A DNA stretch of 64,000 bases from Brienomyrus brachyistius (taxonomy: Eukaryota; Chordata; Actinopteri; Osteoglossiformes; Mormyridae). This document shows positions 58,121-64,000 of the stretch, in pieces. The translations under genes were made by a program, and so were the position numbers. The DNA lies in assembly GCF_023856365.1 (NCBI RefSeq), contig NC_064548.1, forward strand, positions 11,643,642-11,707,641. Reading direction: 5' to 3'. The notes under the pieces were generated by a model. The model was not told the origin of the DNA, made no database searches, and saw only the letters and a list, made by a program, of their open reading frames with translations. The stretch's first letter is position 1. The number at the start of each line of letters is the position of its first letter.

Positions 58121-58582
58121 GTATGGAAGAGCCCTCCCCCTCCCCCCCCCCCCCTTTCCTCTGCTTACACTCACCACTAGCCTGATTTGACTGCAAGATC
58201 TTTATCCACGGCTGATGCACCTGCTCTTGCAGAAGGGTGTTCTTGCACTTCTAAAGCGCAGTTTATGTTTTGCGCGAGGCGGTGTGGGGAAGCGCTCGTC
58301 AGCATTAGGCTCTGGAGATCCCGGGTGCTGCTGACTGTTGGTGTTTGGATAATTTGTGTTTGCCGCGCTTTAGGCGGCGAGTTGTTTCTGAACGGTGCAA
58401 CAGATGCTTTACAGCACTGGCTGCCTCTGAGCCAAGTGTTAAGTCTCAGCTCTGTATATGTATATTTATTATATTTAAAAAGAAATTCAATAGATTTGAG
58501 TGATCTTTTTGGGGAGTTATTTTCTTTTTGGCTTTTACTTACTGTTGGTACTACTTCTGCTGGTCTAGTAGTAACCTATTGG

Positions 58583-58775
58583 GGATGGTGTGTGGCTCAG
58601 TGGGTTGGGATGGTGAATCTGTGATCAGATGGTTGCCAGTTCAAATCCCAGACTTAGCAGAATGATGTCACTATTGGGCCCCTGAGACGCGCCTCTAACT
58701 CCCAACTGCTTTGAGGAGTGTCTGATCTTGCTTACTGAAAATGTCACTTTGTGTGTCTTTGCTAAATACATTTTT
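58583..58775 (+). repeat. SINE family B, plus orientation
   Basis: GTGTGTGGCTCAGTGGGTTG (box A), GGTTGCCAGTTCAAATCCCA (box B) and CACTATTGGGCCCCTGAGAC, ending GCTAAATACATTTTTAAAAG. Confidence 0.7.
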
Positions 58776-59222
58776 AAAAGTTATTGTAATAGGCATGTTT
58801 ACGGTTTGATCTTGCACGGTCTGGCTCCGTAAAAGATGATTGTGAGAGCTGTTAGTTTTTTAATTTAATATCTGCATTTAATTGCCAACTTGAAGCTCTC
58901 ATTGAATATCCATTGTGACAGAATACCTTCAAATTTAAAATCCGTGCATGATAGAAGCAGCGACATTTGTAGTAATCCCTTATTTTGTGAGGTCTCTATA
59001 TTTTAATAAAATGAAAGTCATTGTCATTGCTAGTTAATTTGATTTTTGCTAGAGGGATTTGGGAGGTCTTGGCACATAAATGGGGGGGGGGATTTTTCTT
59101 TAAATATTGGATGGTTTGCTGCAGTATGTCAGAATGCTGAAAGTGTCATCTCACCGGACCTCGGCTGGACTTCCAAGCTACTTTTCACAGCATGATTAAT
59201 TTAGGAGAACTGTACTGTGGCC

Positions 59223-59582
59223 GGGGGCGGCATGGTGGTGCAGTGGTTAGCACTGTCGCCTCACACCTCTGGGACCCGGGTTCGAGTCTCCGCCTGGGTC
59301 ACATGTGTGCGGAGTTTGCATGTTCTCCCCGTGTCGTCGTGGGGTTTCCTCCGGGTACTCCGGTTTCCCCCCACAGTCCAAAAACATGCTGAGGCTAATT
59401 GGAGTTGCTGAATTGCCCATAGGTGTGCATGTGTGAGTGAATGGTGTGTGAGTGTGCCCTGCGATGGGCTGGCCCCCCATCCTGGGTTGTTCCCTGCCTC
59501 GTGCCCATTGATTCCGGGATAGGCTCCGGACCCCCCGCGACCCAATAGGATAAGCGGTTTGGAAAATGGATGGATGGATGGA
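59223..59582 (+). mobile_element. Full-length SINE family A with perfect 12-bp target duplication
   Basis: The head GGCGGCATGGTGGTGCAGTG gives a box-A-like segment and GGGTTCGAGTCTC a canonical box B, so the SINE is tRNA-derived and has its own Pol III promoter. The body has TCCGGTTTCCCCCCACAGTC and GATAGGCTCCGGACCCCC, and it ends in (GATG)n. TGTACTGTGGCC flanks it exactly at 59211-59222 and 59583-59594. It is the best reference copy in the window. Confidence 0.93.
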
Positions 59583-61148
59583 TGTACTGTGGCCAGATAT
59601 CTGCCCACGTGTCTTAATTAGCGTGTCGCTGGTGATGCAGATGCGAAAGATTTATACGTTTGCTAATTTGGTAATTTTTTTTCGGCGTACTTGACTATGT
59701 CATTTGTAAGCCAAGTGCAGCAAGGCCTATGAACGTACTGCTGTTGGATTTTTAATTTTTTTTTTAAGTTTATTTTCCTATAATAATCTGTAGCCTGTAA
59801 CTTTTGTAATTTATTTGTTTGTGCAGGAACACACTTATAGCATTTGGTTTTCAGTGCATCTAGCCTGAAATGTTTTTTTTGCCCTTTTTCTAAAGTTGAG
59901 ATTTATCAGTGAGGCCCAGCACATGTGGTTTCTGTTTGGTTTTCCTGACCCACGGCTGGCAGGCCTGCAAGGCCTGCATTCTTAGTCGCTCCGTCCTGCA
60001 GTTCACATTAATTATTTCCTGTTAAACAAACCCGCTGTGCCCACCGGGCTCGGGTCGGGCCTGTCTCCTAGGCAAAGGGGGCTCCTGTTTCGACAGCCAA
60101 GTCAGGCCCCCAGTGCCTTTTAAACCTGTGAAATCCACAAATGCGAGGCGCACACTCGGCGACGGCCTGACAGCGGCTGTGCGGGCGTCCGATGCCGGAC
60201 CACGGCGCTCGTCAGATACGCTCCTCGTTGTGTAATTGCTCTCCTTTCTCCAGGCGTTTGACTGTAACTCCGTGCTCATTAACCCTTGACATCTTCAAAC
60301 AGGGGGGCCGCTGTGTCTGCGATTACAGCTCTGTGCGACCACCTCCCCCTTCCCCCCACCCACCCCCTCAGGCCCTGCACGAACCCATATTGTGTCCCAG
60401 TTCCTTTAGTTTCTTTGTATCGTTTTTCTGAGCTGTAATGTCTGATTTTCTTAATTCTGCTTGAACACATGCTCTAGCAGATTTTATTTTTTTTTTGCTT
60501 GTTTCTTTTTTGTTTTTTTGGAGAGAAAATGAAACAAGAATCTGCATCTCACGTGTCGGCTGACGACTCCAGGCTGCCTGTCAGAGTAATGCATGCCACC
60601 GCCTGGTCGTCACGGTTTCTGAAGCGAGATTTTCTTTGGCTCCGTTTACCGCCGCAGGTTACAATTTAGGGAGGAGCCGCTGACCAAACATCGGGTGTCA
60701 CTCTGCCTGGTGTTTTGGGTTTTATCCCTTTAGAGGTTAGCTAAGCTGTGGTTGCCACTGGAAACCATCGCTCGTCACGTGTTGCTCCAGACGACGGCAT
60801 TGCCGTCCGTGGCCTGAAATAGCCGGGCCCCTTGTCGTCTGTGTAGCGCCTCACGGGGTAGCCAGAGATGAGAAAGGGCTGGATGAGGCGAGTATGACGG
60901 GTATCCAGGAGCTGCGTGGGACCCGGTCCCATTCTGGGGTGCGACGTCCGGGTTTCGGAGGTGGGGCCGAAATCCTACTGGGACCTGTAATGCAGGCTGG
61001 CGTCCTCATTTGCTGCGAGTCGCAGCATGAGTTCTCTGAATTGCAGAGCCGGGTGAACAGAATGTCTGTCATGAGCATGGTAACTCGCGGTTTAGGCACT
61101 CTGGGTGCCTTTTCTGGCTTGTGGTTTGTGTAATTTTACGGCTGCGTT

Positions 61149-61153
<5 letters not shown>

Positions 61154-61189
<36 letters not shown>
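61154..61189. repeat. (GT)n microsatellite
   Basis: About 17 GT units in the ube2e3 intron. Confidence 0.95.
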
Positions 61190-61190
<1 letters not shown>

Positions 61191-62686
61191 CTGCGCGCCC
61201 CAGGATTGCATAATTAAAGGAGCGCTCCATTATTTACCCAGAGGCATTCACAGGTTGATTGGGCCGGTCGTATCGGCACGATACCCCTGGTCTGGTTTGC
61301 TGTGGCTCTGTGTAGTGTGTGCTTGGCTGGCATTAGCGCCGCCCATTCTTGCACCTTTTCGAGTTTTGCCTTGCGGGTGTCTCCATGCCTACCTTGCCGA
61401 TGTGCCTCGTGGTGAACCCTGCATGCACCCCCCTCTCCCCAAGGGCCAGATTTAAACCCCAGGCTCCGAGTGGAGGGTGAAATTTTTTTTGTGTTTGATT
61501 ATTTAGTTGGGGCATAGGGGGAGGTGCTTGGTCTTTGTGCTGTGGGGCTTTATATAGTGGGCCACAGGGGCACACACCCCAGCTGAAAGCTGATTGGCCC
61601 TGAGAATGCCCTCTCCCCTGTCACTCAAAAAGGTTGACCCCTCTGTATGCATTAGGTCCCCTCTTATGCTTTACACCTTAAAAAAAAAAATTCTAGAATC
61701 GCCCCAGGCTTTATAGATAAATAATACAAGGTTTTTGAACAGATATTAGCACTCTCATCAGAGTGGTCTGAAAGCGTTTAGGCCCAGGGGACGGTGAGGG
61801 GAAGAGCCCTGGAACTGAAGCATGTACTGAATTCCCACGCAGGACTGGGAAAATCTTCCCATCTAATCCGGGACACATGCAGCGCCTCAGTGCAGCCTGA
61901 TTCCCGCACGTCAGCTCAGAATGCCTGCCGTGTTGATTTCGCTCGACCAGGGTTATTTTTATTGCCTGCATTTTAATTTCTTCTGCAGATGTCTGCTCTT
62001 AGGACCATATTAATAAAAGTAGCTAACGGAACCCCGTCACTAGAACCCGCGCGTCTATTAATAAGCCGGCTGCTCCCTTCCTGGGAGCCTGCCTGCTCTT
62101 CCAGGTCTTGAGGAACCTCCTGATGGCCGAACATTTTCCCACCCGCAGGAAATGTGGCCGTTAACAGCAAATATTAGCAGAGCATCTCCTGGATTGTGAG
62201 AGCATCCTCTCGGCACACGAGGAGGACCCCGATGTTCGTGCCGTTTGGCAAATTACCTCGAAATGATTTCAGATGTGAATGAATTAAAAAAAAAAGGGGG
62301 GAAAAAGCAAATGTATATTAAGCACTAAATACAAAGCATAAATTACTGGATTTAAGTGAAATACATTGACAAATATGTTATCTTGTCTGAAGTGGAGCAT
62401 GCAGTAATCCATTTATATATGTATGCATTATTATATTATTATGCATAATATTTTTTTGCTGTGCATAGTAACAATGGCGATTTCCTGCCGTAAATAAGAA
62501 TGTGAGTGAATTAGCTTTTATGTCTTCCTGTCGGATTGTTTTCGCAGTAAATCGCTGGCCTACATACAGAAGTGCAGCAGTTTTACGCCTGGCTTATTGC
62601 GGGCCGTTAAAGCAGCGCTGCCGTCATGCAGGAAGAGGTGTGTGTGGGGGTGGGGGTGGGGGTGGTCCCCAGTCGTATCCGTAGAG

Positions 62687-62824
62687 CAGTGTTTCACAGT
62701 CCCGTCGTGGACCGTCTGCTGGGCCCCAAGGTTTTTGCTCCCTGCCAGACATTCCACAGCACCTGGGAGGGAGCAAAAACATGGACTGTCTGTGGGTCCC
62801 CGAGGACTGGATTAGGAAACGCTG
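62687..62824. mobile_element. Palindromic MITE-like element
   Basis: CAGTGTTTC at the left and GAAACGCTG at the right are inverted with one mismatch. GCTCCCTGCCAG and CTGGGAGGGAGC pair near the centre. CCCCGAGGACTGGATTAGGA matches the familiar end of a common fish palindromic element. No target duplication resolved. Confidence 0.6.
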
Positions 62825-63734
62825 GCCTAGAGAACCGGCCTGTGGGAGACCCGAAAAGCCTGCAGTCTTCATTGCTTGGTCAGGTTATTTCTGTGACCTG
62901 GTACAATGGTGAGTCAGGCGTCTTTGTGACCATGATCAGCAATTTAGTGTTTTGGCGCCGGAGGGATCGCGATGTTCATGTGTCGAGGTGGGAGGGTATT
63001 ACCTCCCCCCCTTTCCCAAGAGATCTGCCCTGCTCTGTGGGATTCAGCCAGGAGCCGGCTTCTTCTGTGAGGAGTGTGTGTGTGTGTGTATGTGTATTTG
63101 TGTATATATATTATACAGGGCAGTGACATCTTTTACCACAAGGCTCTGCTCTTGACACCTGTAGCCTTTAGCTCTCATCTGTTTGTCACACGGACGTGTC
63201 TCTATCTAGGCATGTCTGTACTTCAGCCATCTAGGGGGGCCCCTGGCACGCCGAGCGGCTTTCCCAGACTAGTACTGCCAGGAAGTTATCGATCGCCAGT
63301 CAGGTAGAGATTATATGATGCGCTTTGTTAACTTATTGAAGTGTCCCTGGCTCGTCCCCGTTATTGATGTCAGGGGGTCCCGCATGCGACAGTGTTGGGG
63401 GAGGGGGGGTGCGCGTGGCTGGGGTGGGTGATTAACATGCCGTGTTTTCCCGCAGCCACTGTGAGGGAGGCCTGGCCGTCTCTCTGATTCATTAATTTGC
63501 TCGTTAATTAAGGCCGGCCCGTCCCAGGTGTGCAGGATCGTGTTGCAGATTAAAGTTTGACCTTCCAGGAAGTCTCCGGAAATCCGTGCCAGGCCCCTGC
63601 GTCTGGCTCCTGCAGCCGGCGGGGGAGGGGAGGCCCTGCTGTCCGTTTATTTCTGAAGGGTGTGGGAACAGAACACAAGCACTCCACTATTTGGCTTTTC
63701 TTAGTGATCCCCCCACCCCCACCGGAGGGAGAGG

Positions 63735-63870
63735 AGGTTAAGTCTCTTTTTCTCTCTCTTACTCTTTCTCTCCCTTTCTCTCTCTCCCTGTTTCTCTCTT
63801 CGCCCCTCCCTCTCTTCCCATCTCTCTCTCTCGTTCTTTCTCTCCCCCCCCCGTTCTCTCCCTCTCTGTC
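63735..63870 (+). repeat. CT-rich polypyrimidine tract
   Basis: About 135 bases, almost entirely C and T on the plus strand, with CTCTCT repeats. It is intronic in ube2e3. Confidence 0.9.
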
Positions 63871-64000
63871 ACACCCCCTCCCTGTCGGGTATGACTCCCC
63901 TACTAGATGAGTACTGTTTATTTTCCAGTCGTTCTGTAATGGGACCCGCGTGAGATGCCTGTGAGGCTCTGTAGTCGGACCGGACCGGGCCGCGACCTTG

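Larger units (their letters stand above)
58121..64000 (+). other. ube2e3 intron (partial, 5.9 kb)
   Basis: No UBC-domain exon could be found up to the right edge. It contains SINEs (58583, 59223), a GT microsatellite (61154-61189), a palindromic element (62687-62824) and a CT tract (63735-63870). Unique GC-rich stretches at 60000-61100 and 63350-63560 may be regulatory. Confidence 0.7.

Noticed and set aside
59240..59292. A tRNA gene (box A and GGTTCGAGTC box B)
   Set aside because: It is the tRNA-derived head of a SINE: no clover-leaf can be closed, and the SINE body follows directly.
63900..64000. A possible third ube2e3 coding exon after TTTTCCAG at about 63928
   Set aside because: The following bases do not encode the expected UBC sequence (AGPKGDNIYEW in the human protein).

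Overview
The window is vertebrate nuclear DNA, almost certainly from a ray-finned (teleost) fish. Two split genes are recognised by protein similarity, each with GT-AG introns. The repeats also fit a teleost: tRNA-derived SINEs ending in (GATG)n, hAT and Tc1-like remnants, LINE 3' ends and long CA or poly-G runs. No operon, CRISPR array, phage or other bacterial feature is present. The species cannot be named from sequence alone.

Left part (548-14032, minus strand): cwc22, the spliceosomal MIF4G protein that brings eIF4A3 into the exon junction complex. Thirteen coding exons can be joined with consistent reading phase. They run from an ATG at 14032 to an acidic exon ending at 548 and encode about 557 residues: an RS- and acid-rich N-terminus, the complete MIF4G region and the start of the acidic linker. 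The MA3 domain and C-terminus lie beyond base 1. Intron 2 is 6.35 kb and carries a SINE, a decayed hAT element and a smaller inverted-repeat element nested in it.

Middle part (about 14.1-55.1 kb): no protein-coding gene is recognised. It mixes transposon debris with unique, non-repetitive stretches rich in TAATTA-type motifs. These stretches look like conserved regulatory elements, but this is inferred from composition and has not been aligned. The best-resolved repeats are: a minus-strand SINE with an internal seven-copy 47-bp array (15907-16545); a 311-bp inverted-repeat element with TTAAAA target duplications (27320-27630); a hAT-like short element (38121-38288); and a decayed DDE transposon (40571-42095) split by a 5'-truncated LINE flanked by 7-bp duplications.

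Right part (about 55.1 kb to the end, plus strand): ube2e3, a class III ubiquitin-conjugating enzyme. A GC-rich promoter region and probable noncoding first exon are followed by two coding exons (56675-56874 and 58070-58120). These encode the N-terminal extension and the first helix of the UBC fold. The rest of the UBC domain, including the catalytic cysteine, lies beyond base 64000. The last 5.9 kb is intron, with a recent SINE flanked by a perfect 12-bp target duplication.

The divergent order cwc22(-)/ube2e3(+) is the same as on human chromosome 2q31, where a gene desert of roughly a megabase separates the genes. Here about 41 kb does. The two genes act in different processes (splicing/EJC assembly and ubiquitin transfer), so the linkage more likely reflects shared or trapped regulatory DNA than joint function. 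I found no convincing new biological system. The observations most worth checking are the cwc22 start choice, the birth of a minisatellite inside a SINE, and the candidate regulatory elements between the genes.
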